Positions 56,336-64,000 of a stretch of DNA of 64,000 nucleotides are shown in pieces. The notes under the pieces are model-generated. The model did no database searches. It was not told the origin of the DNA and saw nothing but the letters and a program-made list of their open reading frames with translations. Source of the stretch: Paraglaciecola arctica BSs20135 (GTDB lineage: Bacteria; Pseudomonadota; Gammaproteobacteria; Enterobacterales; Alteromonadaceae); assembly GCF_000314995.1 (NCBI RefSeq), contig NZ_BAEO01000065.1, positions 248,001 through 312,000 of the forward strand, in the 5' to 3' direction. Both the position numbers and the translations under genes were made by a program. Numbering within the stretch: the stretch's first letter is position 1; the number at the start of each line of letters is the position of its first letter.

Positions 56336-57010
56336 TTACATCAAACCTCTTTGCGCAAATGAGACGGCAATTCCATCGCCAATCACAAAATGATCGAGCA
56401 CTTTAATATCCATTAGATTAAAGGCATCTATGACACGCTTGGTGATACTTTTATCTGCTTGGCTTGGCTCAGCAACACCCGAAGGGTGATTATGAGCTAG
56501 GATCACTGCAGCGGCGTTATCTAGCAATGCTTGTTGCACTAAAACACGAGGATAAACTGAGGCACTGTCAATTGTGCCGTAAAACATAGGCCGATATTTT
56601 ATAAGCCTATGCTGACTATCGAGTAACAACATCGCAAACACCTCATGTGGTTGATCTCTTAGTTTGGCAATTAAATACGACTGAGTTTGTTCTACTGAGT
56701 TAAAGGCGTCCGTTTTATCTAAGGCTTCAGCCATAAAGCGTTGACTCATTTCCAAGCTTGCTTGAAGTTGTGCAAACTTAGCCTGACCTAAACCTTTTGT
56801 TTGACAAAAATCATGTTCTGAAGCACCTAGCAAGCCCCGCAAACCACCAAATTTTGTAAGGGAATTTCTAGCAAGGTCAATTGCGCTACAACCTTTAATA
56901 CCTGTGCGTAGGAAGATAGCCAAAAGCTCGGAATCGGAAAGTGCCTCTGCCCCTTGCGCCAGAAGTTTTTCTCTGGGGCGCTCTTGTTTGGGCCAATCTG
57001 TAATTTTCAT
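56336..57010 (-). CDS. radC: RadC family JAB-domain protein
   Basis: A 224-residue RadC (E. coli 222). N-terminal helix-hairpin-helix ([19 protein letters not shown], then [12 protein letters not shown]), C-terminal JAB/MPN metalloprotease-like domain with the metal motif [14 protein letters not shown] near 170. It was once linked to DNA repair, but its function is unsettled. Divergent to coaBC, as in E. coli. Confidence 0.95.
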   Translation of the reverse strand: MKITDWPKQERPREKLLAQGAEALSDSELLAIFLRTGIKGCSAIDLARNSLTKFGGLRGLLGASEHDFCQTKGLGQAKFAQLQASLEMSQRFMAEALDKTDAFNSVEQTQSYLIAKLRDQPHEVFAMLLLDSQHRLIKYRPMFYGTIDSASVYPRVLVQQALLDNAAAVILAHNHPSGVAEPSQADKSITKRVIDAFNLMDIKVLDHFVIGDGIAVSFAQRGLM

Positions 57011-57128
57011 GCGTCCTTGCCTTAATCTTGATGGTGATAGTGATTAACTTCAAAATAAGCCTAGCAAATGCTGGCTATTCCAGCCAATATTGTGACTATT
57101 GAGCCCAGCAACATGTTAAAAAGAGCCA

Positions 57129-58334
57129 ATGCAACTCGAAAAAACCAATATTATTCTAGGCATTACTGGCGGCATTGCAGCCTACAAAACCCCAGATTTA
57201 GTACGTAAACTCATTGCCAAAGGCGCAAAAGTGCGTGTGGTCATGACTGAATCAGCTAAGGAGTTTGTTAGTCCTTTGGCGTTGCAAGCTGTATCAGGCA
57301 ATCCAGTTTCCGATGATTTATTAGATAAAGATGCCGAAGCCGCTATGGGGCATATTGAACTAGCACGCTGGGCGGATAAGTTATTAGTAGCGCCAGCCAC
57401 GGCTAATTTTATGGCTAAGCTCACACATGGTTTGGCAGATGATTTATTATCTACCTTATGCCTTGCTACACCGGCTCCGATTGTTATCGCCCCAGCGATG
57501 AATCAACAAATGTGGCTTGCCGATGCAACCCAGGCCAATTTAAAAATATTAGAGCAACGTAGAATACAATTATTGGGACCTGCACAAGGTGAGCAAGCCT
57601 GCGGAGACGTGGGTCCAGGGCGTATGCTTGAACCACAAGAGATTGCAGACTTATTGGCGCAACAGATTTTCGAACAAGTGTTGGCCGGCAAACGTATTAC
57701 CATAACCGCTGGTCCTACTCGTGAAGAAATTGATCCGGTGCGATATTTGTCTAATCATAGCTCAGGGAAAATGGGTTATGCTTTGGCCATTGCAGCCCAA
57801 GAACTAGGGGCAACGGTGACCTTAATTAGTGGCCCTGTAAATTTACTGCCACCAGCTAAGATTAAAACAATATCAGTTTCCAGTGCACAACAGATGCATG
57901 ATGCTGTGATGCAAACTACCCATGACTGCGATATTTTTATTGGTTGTGCCGCTGTTGCCGATTATAGAGTGCAACAAAAAACCAATCAAAAAATTAAGAA
58001 GTCAGATAGTGAGTTAACACTTACTTTTATTAAAAACCCTGATATTCTTAGTGATGTAGCACATTTAGCGAATGCGCCATTTACTTTAGGTTTTGCCGCA
58101 GAAACACAAAATTTGCGTGAATATGCCTTAGGTAAATTACAGCGTAAAAAGCTCAATATGATCGCTGCAAATGATGTATCTGATAGTACAATTGGTTTTA
58201 ACAGTGAGCAAAATGCACTTAGCGTATTTTGGTCAAAGGGTGAAAAAAAGCTAGATGTTGCCGATAAGCAATTACTTGCTAGGCAGTTAATGCGCCTAGT
58301 AGCCCAAAGATACACAGAAGACACTAACGACTGA
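57129..58334 (+). CDS. coaBC: Bifunctional phosphopantothenoylcysteine decarboxylase/synthetase
   Basis: A 401-residue fused CoaBC (E. coli 406), two steps of CoA synthesis. N-terminal CoaC half: GITGGIAAYKTPDL near 11, the FMN/His region MGHIELARWADKLLVAPAT near 75 and PAMNQQMW near 123. C-terminal CoaB half: TAGPTREEIDPVRYLSNHSSGKMG in two pieces near 193 and the CTP region AVADYR near 278, KKLNMIAANDVS near 340. Cytoplasmic. slmA starts 25 bp later. Confidence 0.96.
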   Translation: MQLEKTNIILGITGGIAAYKTPDLVRKLIAKGAKVRVVMTESAKEFVSPLALQAVSGNPVSDDLLDKDAEAAMGHIELARWADKLLVAPATANFMAKLTHGLADDLLSTLCLATPAPIVIAPAMNQQMWLADATQANLKILEQRRIQLLGPAQGEQACGDVGPGRMLEPQEIADLLAQQIFEQVLAGKRITITAGPTREEIDPVRYLSNHSSGKMGYALAIAAQELGATVTLISGPVNLLPPAKIKTISVSSAQQMHDAVMQTTHDCDIFIGCAAVADYRVQQKTNQKIKKSDSELTLTFIKNPDILSDVAHLANAPFTLGFAAETQNLREYALGKLQRKKLNMIAANDVSDSTIGFNSEQNALSVFWSKGEKKLDVADKQLLARQLMRLVAQRYTEDTND

Positions 58335-58359
58335 CGCCACTTTCGCCTAGGAACCCAGA

Positions 58360-58950
58360 ATGCCAGCTATAAAACGCCCCAATCGCCGTGCTCAAATCCT
58401 TCAAGCACTGGCTAGCATGTTACAAACCAACCCAGGACAACGGATCACCACAGCCAAACTAGCAGCACATGTGGGTGTATCTGAGGCGGCTTTATACCGC
58501 CACTTCCCAAGCAAAGCACGCATGTTTGAGGGATTGATTGAGTTTATTGAAGAAACCTTATTCTCTCGTATCAATAAAATAATCAATGAAGAAAAAGACA
58601 CGGCTACTCGCTGCCAGCTTATATTGCATCTTATTTTAGGTTTTGCCGAAAAAAATCCAGGGATCACCCGTATTTTAAATGGCGATGCTTTAATGGGCGA
58701 GCAAGACAGGTTGAGGGAACGTATAGCACAATTGTATGAACGTTTGGAAACCCAATTGAAGCAAGTTTTACGCGAACGTAAATTGCGTGAAGGTAAAACA
58801 CTACCCGCTGAAGAAGGTATCATTGCTAATATATTAATTTGTTTTGCAGATGGGCGAATTAATCAGTTTATTCGCAGCGAATTTACCAAAAGACCCACAG
58901 AAAATTTTGCCGAACAATGGCAATTAATCAATAGACAATTTTTTACCTAA
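58360..58950 (+). CDS. slmA: Nucleoid occlusion factor SlmA
   Basis: A 196-residue TetR-like DNA-binding protein (E. coli SlmA 198). It binds specific DNA sites over the nucleoid and there blocks FtsZ. HTH region [23 protein letters not shown] (in two pieces) near 30-52; conserved end [25 protein letters not shown]. In E. coli dut lies between coaBC and slmA; here the gap is only 25 bp and dut is not present. Confidence 0.96.
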   Translation: MPAIKRPNRRAQILQALASMLQTNPGQRITTAKLAAHVGVSEAALYRHFPSKARMFEGLIEFIEETLFSRINKIINEEKDTATRCQLILHLILGFAEKNPGITRILNGDALMGEQDRLRERIAQLYERLETQLKQVLRERKLREGKTLPAEEGIIANILICFADGRINQFIRSEFTKRPTENFAEQWQLINRQFFT

Positions 58951-58976
58951 GATTAAGCCCAGACAATTCAATATAT

Positions 58977-59010
58977 AAAAAAAGCGGACTCAATTGAGTC
59001 CGCTTTTTTG
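58977..59010. terminator. Bidirectional terminator between slmA and the M28 peptidase gene
   Basis: AAAAAGCGGACTCAA and TTGAGTCCGCTTTTTT make a perfect long stem with T runs in both directions. It serves slmA (plus) and the peptidase gene (minus), whose stops are about 30 and 17 bp away. Confidence 0.92.
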
Positions 59011-59026
59011 ATCTGGTTTTAATTCT

Positions 59027-60667
59027 TTATTTTGAGAAGGTATCACCAAAAAAATCACCTTCATTCCAGCTAGAACGTTGTGCTTGGTTAGCCAACGTCA
59101 TGCCTATGTGGTAATTCACCTCAGCAAATTTAGTCGCAGCTTTCCAATTGAAGGCTTGGCTAAATTCGTCGCCTGGCTTGTGATAGTTAGTTTTAAGAAA
59201 ATGACTAAATTGTTTACTTCCATCAACCTCAGGATCGGCCGATTTAAAACCTGGCACTAAAAATACTGAAGGAATACCTTGTTTGACAAAACTGTAATGG
59301 TCAGAGCGGGTAAAGAGCGCTTGCTCTGGCATCGGATCTGGGCTTAACTCTAAGCCAATTTTCTCAGCTGCTTTTGCCACAGAACTTTTCATATCACTAT
59401 GATCAGCACCAAATGCAATAACATCAGCAAACTCATAGAGCAGTATTGGCATATCAAGATTGACGGTAGCAACCATTGACCCTACGGGTACAGTAGGGTT
59501 TTGCGCATAATAGTCTGAACCCAACAATCCTTTTTCTTCTCCCGTCACAGCTACAAATAAAATGGAACGCTTAGGGCGCTCTTCAAGTTGACTAAACAAA
59601 CGAGCAGTTTCCAACAACACAGAAGTTCCCGTGGCATTATCCATTGCGCCATTATTAATTTTGTCTTTCTTTACTGTTTTAGCGAAACCAATGTGGTCAG
59701 AGTGAGCTGAATACACCACATATTCATTTTTAAGTTTAGGATCTGAGCCTTCTAGGATAGCAACCACGTTAGGGCTAGAGATAGACTTGTGGGTGCTTGT
59801 AGATTCCAGCTTGATCTCCAAAGGCAAATCAAACCCCTTAGGCGACTCATCTTTTTCCAACATGGCATAAATTTGTTCTAAATTTTGTGGTGCATCTGCA
59901 AATACAATCTCTGCCGCTTCTTTGCTGAAATATGCTGAACCTTTAATTTGTGGAAACACACCAGATGGTTTTCCATCTTTGTCCAACCAACGAACAGAAG
60001 GTGTATGCAAATAGTTTAATAAGTTTTGATAAGGTCTTACTTTTTCACCCGTTGGGGTACTAATAGTAATAAAACCTACAGCTCCGTTTTCAGATGCATG
60101 ACGTAACTTTTCGCGGCTTGAACCAAAGTGCGCTCCCTCTTCACTAGGAAAAGACTTAGGTTTGCCCGATAAGACAACCACTACCTTGCCCTTTACTTCC
60201 ATATCTTGATAATCATTGTGCTGCAACTCGGGGGCGACGATACCGTAACCAACAAACACTAACTTACCCGCCATCTGAGTCATTTCTTCTACAGGGTTAG
60301 GGGAAGTGAGAAATTGTTTAGGATAACTTAGCAACATATCCCCTTGTGAACCAGTTAACGACAATTTGATTGACGATTGGTCAATATTAGCCTGAACAAA
60401 ATTCACCCTCTGCATATAAGTGCCATCGTCACCGGCTGGTGTTAAAGCGTATTTTTCAAATTCGGCAGCAATATATAACGACGCAATTTCGTGTCCTCGA
60501 GCCCCTGTATCTCTACCTTCTAATAAATCATCCGATAAAAACCTAAGATGCGATTTAATCCGTGATGCATCAGCAGAAACTTCTGATGTTTGTTGAACTT
60601 GCTCAGATTGACACGCAACTAATAGTACAGCCGTCAAAATGGCTCCAAAACCAAGATGTAACTTCAT
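59027..60667 (-). CDS. M28 family metallopeptidase lipoprotein with PA domain
   Basis: A 546-residue exported protein with lipoprotein signal peptide (lipobox VAC at Cys19). N-terminal part, inserted PA domain (about 120-260), and an M28 di-zinc peptidase domain: AHSDHIGFA near 321, GAMDNATGTSVLLE near 339, the catalytic Glu pair in AVTGEEKGLLG near 372, NLDMP near 402 and SDHYSFVKQGIPSVFL near 456. It probably trims amino acids from peptides at the cell envelope. A 9-bp tandem repeat lies just before its ribosome site (GGGAGA). Confidence 0.93.
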   Translation of the reverse strand: MKLHLGFGAILTAVLLVACQSEQVQQTSEVSADASRIKSHLRFLSDDLLEGRDTGARGHEIASLYIAAEFEKYALTPAGDDGTYMQRVNFVQANIDQSSIKLSLTGSQGDMLLSYPKQFLTSPNPVEEMTQMAGKLVFVGYGIVAPELQHNDYQDMEVKGKVVVVLSGKPKSFPSEEGAHFGSSREKLRHASENGAVGFITISTPTGEKVRPYQNLLNYLHTPSVRWLDKDGKPSGVFPQIKGSAYFSKEAAEIVFADAPQNLEQIYAMLEKDESPKGFDLPLEIKLESTSTHKSISSPNVVAILEGSDPKLKNEYVVYSAHSDHIGFAKTVKKDKINNGAMDNATGTSVLLETARLFSQLEERPKRSILFVAVTGEEKGLLGSDYYAQNPTVPVGSMVATVNLDMPILLYEFADVIAFGADHSDMKSSVAKAAEKIGLELSPDPMPEQALFTRSDHYSFVKQGIPSVFLVPGFKSADPEVDGSKQFSHFLKTNYHKPGDEFSQAFNWKAATKFAEVNYHIGMTLANQAQRSSWNEGDFFGDTFSK

Positions 60668-60680
60668 TATTTTCTCCCTT

Positions 60681-60732
60681 TAATTGTTTTAATTGTTTTA
60701 ATTGTTTTAATTGTTTTAATTGTTTTAATTGT
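60681..60732. repeat. 9-bp tandem repeat upstream of the M28 peptidase gene
   Basis: Five exact copies and a partial sixth of TAATTGTTT (minus strand AAACAATTA), ending 14 bp before the ATG on the minus strand and only a few bases from its ribosome site. Copies are identical, which suggests recent growth or loss by slipping. Confidence 0.92.
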
Positions 60733-60830
60733 CAGATTAAGCGAGATGTCTGGCGACTACAACCTTGACAGATAATTTAACTCGGCTACCCTGTAAAGAA
60801 CATATATTCTGCCAACATTAGTTAATTACA

Positions 60831-61406
60831 ATGCCGCGTAAAGCCCAATACAACGTTGATGACGTGTTAAGCCAAGCTATTGATGTATTTTTGGAACATG
60901 GCTATCACGGGGCCATTATGGATGAAATTATTGCTAGAACCGACTTCAACAGAAGGGGGTTTTATATCGAATTTGGCAGTAAGCAAACATTTCTTTACAT
61001 GGTTTTAAAACACTATCAAACCACACACCTAAACAAATTAATGAAACATTTGGAATCTAATCACGGGCTTGATTCTATTAATGCGTTTTTTACTGACTAC
61101 GTTGAACATATCAAAGGCAAAGGGTGTTTGTTAATCAATTGCATCACTGAATTAGGTTTTTACAACCAAAAAGTACAAGAAATTGGGCGTCACTATCTTG
61201 ACCGGTTACAGATAGACTTTATTGGTTGTTTAGAAAAAGCCCAAGGGTTAGGACAAGTGCACAATCATATAAATATAGAATCAACGGCACTGCAGCTAAC
61301 CAGTTACGTTCAGGGGTTTGCGGTGAATGCTATTTTGGCTGGTGATACGGATGAATTACAATTAGCCACTCAAGCTTTATTGGGTCCGTTAGCGGTTAAA
61401 CAATAA
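60831..61406 (+). CDS. TetR family transcriptional regulator
   Basis: A 191-residue TetR/AcrR-type repressor. HTH at about 25-47 (MDEIIARTDFNRRGFYIEFGSK, in two pieces), with a ligand domain that carries the KGCLLINCITELG motif near 103, usual in AcrR/NemR-like regulators that respond to electrophiles or drugs. Two cysteines are there. Divergent to the M28 peptidase gene, which it may control; the sequence between has no obvious operator other than the tandem repeat. Confidence 0.87.
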   Translation: MPRKAQYNVDDVLSQAIDVFLEHGYHGAIMDEIIARTDFNRRGFYIEFGSKQTFLYMVLKHYQTTHLNKLMKHLESNHGLDSINAFFTDYVEHIKGKGCLLINCITELGFYNQKVQEIGRHYLDRLQIDFIGCLEKAQGLGQVHNHINIESTALQLTSYVQGFAVNAILAGDTDELQLATQALLGPLAVKQ

Positions 61407-61459
61407 CGCCTTTTTTTTGAGGTTCATTTATTTCCTTTTTAACGATTAGGAAATACCTT

Positions 61460-61549
61460 ATGAAACTTCTGGTTGATAAAAAACATCCCAAAACAACTTT
61501 GTTATCCTTGCTATTAGCTAGACCATCTCCATTGATAGGTAAAGTGTAA
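61460..61549 (+). CDS. Possible 29-residue small protein
   Basis: ATG with AGGAAA 7 bp before it, then 29 codons to TAA (starts MKLLVDKKHPKTTLL). There is no homology that I recognise. It may be the remnant of a gene once under the TetR protein, a leader peptide or chance. Confidence 0.2.
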   Translation: MKLLVDKKHPKTTLLSLLLARPSPLIGKV

Positions 61550-61612
61550 CATCCTATTTGTAACCCTGTTTATTGTGACCGGGGAAATAGCTTAATATAT
61601 TGAGTAGTTATT

Positions 61613-61945
61613 ATGTCCAGTGAAAAACATTTGTTTCGGATCCAATTTATCGCTAACGGCGAACGTTATGAACTTTATGTGCGAGAAGTGTGCCAGGGAA
61701 GTATGTTTGGATTTATTGAAATAGGTGACTTTGTTTGGGATACCCACACCAGTTTGGTACTGGATCCTAGTCACGAAAAACTTAAAGATGAGTTTGCTGA
61801 CGTCACTCGTACGTACCTACCAATGCACAGCGTATTACGTATCGATGAGGTGAAGAAACAAGGTACTTCAAAAATTACCGCATTATCGGATAAGGTAACT
61901 GCTTTTCCAACGCCAATTTATACACCTAAAAATACACTTAAATAG
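61613..61945 (+). CDS. DUF1820 family protein
   Basis: A 110-residue cytoplasmic protein with the DUF1820 pattern: FRIQFIANGERYELYVREV near the start, SMFGFIEIGDFVWD near 30, LVLDPSHEKLKDEF near 50, and YLPMHSVLRIDEVKKQG near 68. The family is widespread in gammaproteobacteria; its function is not known. Likely read on into the DUF885 peptidase gene 25 bp downstream. Confidence 0.9.
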   Translation: MSSEKHLFRIQFIANGERYELYVREVCQGSMFGFIEIGDFVWDTHTSLVLDPSHEKLKDEFADVTRTYLPMHSVLRIDEVKKQGTSKITALSDKVTAFPTPIYTPKNTLK

Positions 61946-61969
61946 CGTTATTCACACTAGGATAAAAGT

Positions 61970-63724
61970 ATGAAAAAGTTATACTATTTATTGATATTGA
62001 GTCTTTTATCCAATGTGTGTGCAGCTACAGAATCAAAAAATTTACAGCCTCTGCTTGATGAAATTTGGCAGTATGAATTATCCATAACCCCTGTCCAAGC
62101 AAGTCGGCAAGGGATACATCACTTTGATGATAAGTTGGCGGATATTTCTCCTAAAGCGCTAGCGAAACAAGACATTCGATATCGCGAATTCCTGAAAAAC
62201 CTATCCCATTTAGACAAAGCCGAATTAAATAGGGCCGAGCAAATCAGCTTGTTAATTCAGCAAAGACGACTGCAAAATCATGTCGACCAATACCACTTTA
62301 ATGACCATTATATGCCACTTACAGCTGAGTCAGGCTTTCATAGTGATTTAGCCTTTTTACCTCGCTCTAGCCGTTTTAAAACCTTAGTTGATTATCAAAA
62401 TTACTTAACACGCCTTGAACAGTTTCCTACTTATTTTGAACAGCAAATTAATTGGATGAAAAAAGGCATTCAAACCGGCTTAGTGCAACCTAAAGTAGTG
62501 CTGCAAGGTTTTGAAAATTCGGTCAAAGCCTTTATCCAAGACTCACCTGAAGACAGCGTGTTTTACGCACCCTTTGATAATTTTCAGGGAGTTAACATTG
62601 ACTCTATTCAACAACAAAATTTACGTGAGCAAGCTGGTTTAGTTATCAATAATCAGGTGTTTAGTGCTTACCAAACATTTTATGATTTTCTAACTACTGA
62701 ATATATTCCTAAGAGTAAAATTGATATTGCCGCCAAGTCTTTACCAAACGGTTTGGCTTACTATCAAAATCGTAGTGATTTTTATACCACCACTAAAATG
62801 TCGGTGAATGACATTCATTCCTTAGGTTTAGACGAGGTAAAACGCATTCGTGGTGAGATGCAGACTGTCGTCGACCAGTTGGAATACAAAGGTAATATCA
62901 ACCAGTTCATCCAATATTTGCGTACTGACAAAAAGTTTTATGCGCAAACAGCAGATGAGCTGATCAAACAAGCCTCATATATCGCAAAAAAAATAGATGC
63001 CAAACTACCGCAACTATTTAATTATTTACCTCGTACTCCATACGGCGTCGAAGCAGTGCCTGAAAACATCGCACCAAAATATACAACAGGCCGTTATATT
63101 TCGCCCACTAAAGATGATCAACCAGGTTATTATTGGGTGAATACCTATGCCCTAGATAAACGCCCCCTATATGCCCTAACTGCATTAACATTGCACGAAG
63201 CAGTACCGGGTCATCATTTACAAATATCATTATCCAGAGAAATGCAGGATTTACCTGAAGTAAGACGTTATACCTATATCTCCGCATTCGGAGAAGGTTG
63301 GGGCTTATATTCAGAATTTTTGGGTAAAGAGGTCGGGATGTATACCGATCCCTACGATGAATTTGGCCGCTTAAGTTATGAAATGTGGCGAGCTTGTCGT
63401 TTAGTGGTAGATACAGGTATGCATATAAAAGGTTGGTCTAGACAGCAGGCCATAGACTATATGTTGGAGAATACCGCCCTCTCTGAACATAATGTTACAA
63501 CCGAAATCGATCGCTATATTTCCTGGCCAGCACAAGCCTTGTCCTACAAAATTGGGGAACTAACGATAAAAAGGCTACGTATTCAAGCCGAGGAAGCACT
63601 AGGCGATAATTTTGATTTGCGGGCATTTCATCATGCGGTGTTAGAACATGGCTCAGTTCCCTTGTCTATTTTAGAAGAAAACATTCAGGGTTTTATTAAC
63701 CAACGTAAAAAACTATCGCACTAG
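61970..63724 (+). CDS. DUF885 family exported metallopeptidase-like protein
   Basis: A 584-residue protein with signal peptide about 1-19 (NVCA-AT). It is mostly helical, and holds the family's metal motif LHEAVPGHHLQ near 408, followed by EGWGLYSEFLG near 443, the probable second metal ligand. DUF885 proteins are related to zinc carboxypeptidases/oligopeptidases; many are lipoproteins or periplasmic. The stop touches the stop of the convergent EVE gene. Confidence 0.9.
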   Translation: MKKLYYLLILSLLSNVCAATESKNLQPLLDEIWQYELSITPVQASRQGIHHFDDKLADISPKALAKQDIRYREFLKNLSHLDKAELNRAEQISLLIQQRRLQNHVDQYHFNDHYMPLTAESGFHSDLAFLPRSSRFKTLVDYQNYLTRLEQFPTYFEQQINWMKKGIQTGLVQPKVVLQGFENSVKAFIQDSPEDSVFYAPFDNFQGVNIDSIQQQNLREQAGLVINNQVFSAYQTFYDFLTTEYIPKSKIDIAAKSLPNGLAYYQNRSDFYTTTKMSVNDIHSLGLDEVKRIRGEMQTVVDQLEYKGNINQFIQYLRTDKKFYAQTADELIKQASYIAKKIDAKLPQLFNYLPRTPYGVEAVPENIAPKYTTGRYISPTKDDQPGYYWVNTYALDKRPLYALTALTLHEAVPGHHLQISLSREMQDLPEVRRYTYISAFGEGWGLYSEFLGKEVGMYTDPYDEFGRLSYEMWRACRLVVDTGMHIKGWSRQQAIDYMLENTALSEHNVTTEIDRYISWPAQALSYKIGELTIKRLRIQAEEALGDNFDLRAFHHAVLEHGSVPLSILEENIQGFINQRKKLSH

Positions 63725-64000
63725 CTAACTTGCCTCTTTACAGCGACTTAATAAATATTCAAATTCTGATTGCTGCACTGGCATAATGGATAATCTATGG
63801 CCTTTTTTTACTAAGCCTATTTCGGTGATTTCCGGCATACTTTTTATTACCTTAAGTGGCAATAGTTTAGAAAATTTTTGCTTAAATTGAATATCTACCA
63901 TCACCCATCTAGGGTTATCTGGTGATGACTTGGGATCGTAATATTTAGACTCAGGATCGAATTGTGTGTGGTCCGGATACGCCTCTTTAACCACTTGGGC
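63725..64000 (-). CDS. EVE-domain protein, C-terminal part
   Basis: The C-terminal 90 or so residues of an EVE-domain protein; the start is beyond the window. Seen: VKEAYPDHTQFDPESKYYD, then WVMVDIQFKQKF, EITEIGLVKKGHRLSIMPV and EFEYLLS at the end. EVE domains have a PUA-like fold that binds modified bases in DNA or RNA. Stand-alone members like this are common housekeeping genes of unclear role. Confidence 0.9.
   Translation of the reverse strand, partial: AQVVKEAYPDHTQFDPESKYYDPKSSPDNPRWVMVDIQFKQKFSKLLPLKVIKSMPEITEIGLVKKGHRLSIMPVQQSEFEYLLSRCKEAS

Noticed and set aside
60681-60732. CRISPR-like array
   Set aside because: Repeats are 9 bp and directly adjacent with no spacers; it is a simple tandem repeat. 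No CRISPR array or cas gene was seen in the window.

Overview
The window reads as a chromosomal segment of a marine gammaproteobacterium of the order Alteromonadales, most likely a Glaciecola/Paraglaciecola/Alteromonas-type genus. This is judged from the style of the housekeeping proteins (Rep, ArcA, RsmC, TrmB, MutY, YggX, UbiA/UbiC, Kbl/Tdh, CoaBC, SlmA), the AT-leaning coding sequence and the gene order; no alignment could be run. Gene density is high, about 60 protein genes plus one tRNA.

Layout. 0-5 kb: the end of fxsA, a TPR protein, then a tightly overlapping five-gene unit (response regulator, histidine kinase, cupredoxin, FTR1-like permease, outer-membrane protein) that looks like a two-component-controlled metal transport unit. 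5-7.6 kb: type III glutamine synthetase and a parvulin PpiC. 7.6-8.4 kb: a gene-free stretch with palindromic repeats. 8.4-11.5 kb (minus): a TlpA-like thioredoxin, DUF4266 lipoprotein, DUF3570 barrel and ApbE flavin transferase operon, probably an envelope redox unit. 11.6-18.6 kb (minus): arcA, a histidine kinase, glgA with a small exported Cys protein, rsmC, trmB and an alpha/beta hydrolase. 18.7-20.3 kb: mutY, yggX and tRNA-Phe.

20.26-25.25 kb is a small genomic island. The 3' part of tRNA-Phe and its terminator are repeated exactly (94 bp) at 25159-25252. Between the repeats lie an orphan lipoprotein, a 71-residue unknown protein, a RhuM-type gene cut short by a repeat element, two copies of a structured composite repeat, and a class II Fic protein with an iteron-like array upstream. 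No integrase is visible.

25.4-35.6 kb: carboxylesterase, hybrid histidine kinase, PQQ-type sugar dehydrogenase, cytochrome c5, a GAF-GAF-GGDEF-degenerate EAL protein and rep. 35.7-41.6 kb: ubiK, ubiA, ubiC, an orphan fliL-like gene, and a kbl-tdh-glpE-glpG series. 41.7-45.9 kb: a three-gene unit of PstS-like binding protein, porin and GGDEF-EAL protein. 46.0-52.2 kb: an envelope polysaccharide region (waaA, GT4, kdkA, wzi-like, a CDP-glycerol-type cytidylyltransferase and a glycerophosphotransferase). 52.3-59 kb keeps the familiar coaD-mutM-rpmG-rpmB-radC-coaBC-slmA neighbourhood, with an added GT4 gene and without dut. 59-64 kb: M28 peptidase, TetR regulator, DUF1820, DUF885 peptidase and the end of an EVE-domain gene.

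The most interesting places are the integrase-less tRNA-Phe island with its composite repeats and Fic iterons, the FTR1-like permease lacking its REXXE motifs, the TlpA/DUF4266/DUF3570/ApbE unit, the binding protein/porin/c-di-GMP operon, and the teichoic-acid-like CDP-glycerol enzymes beside Kdo kinase in a Gram-negative.
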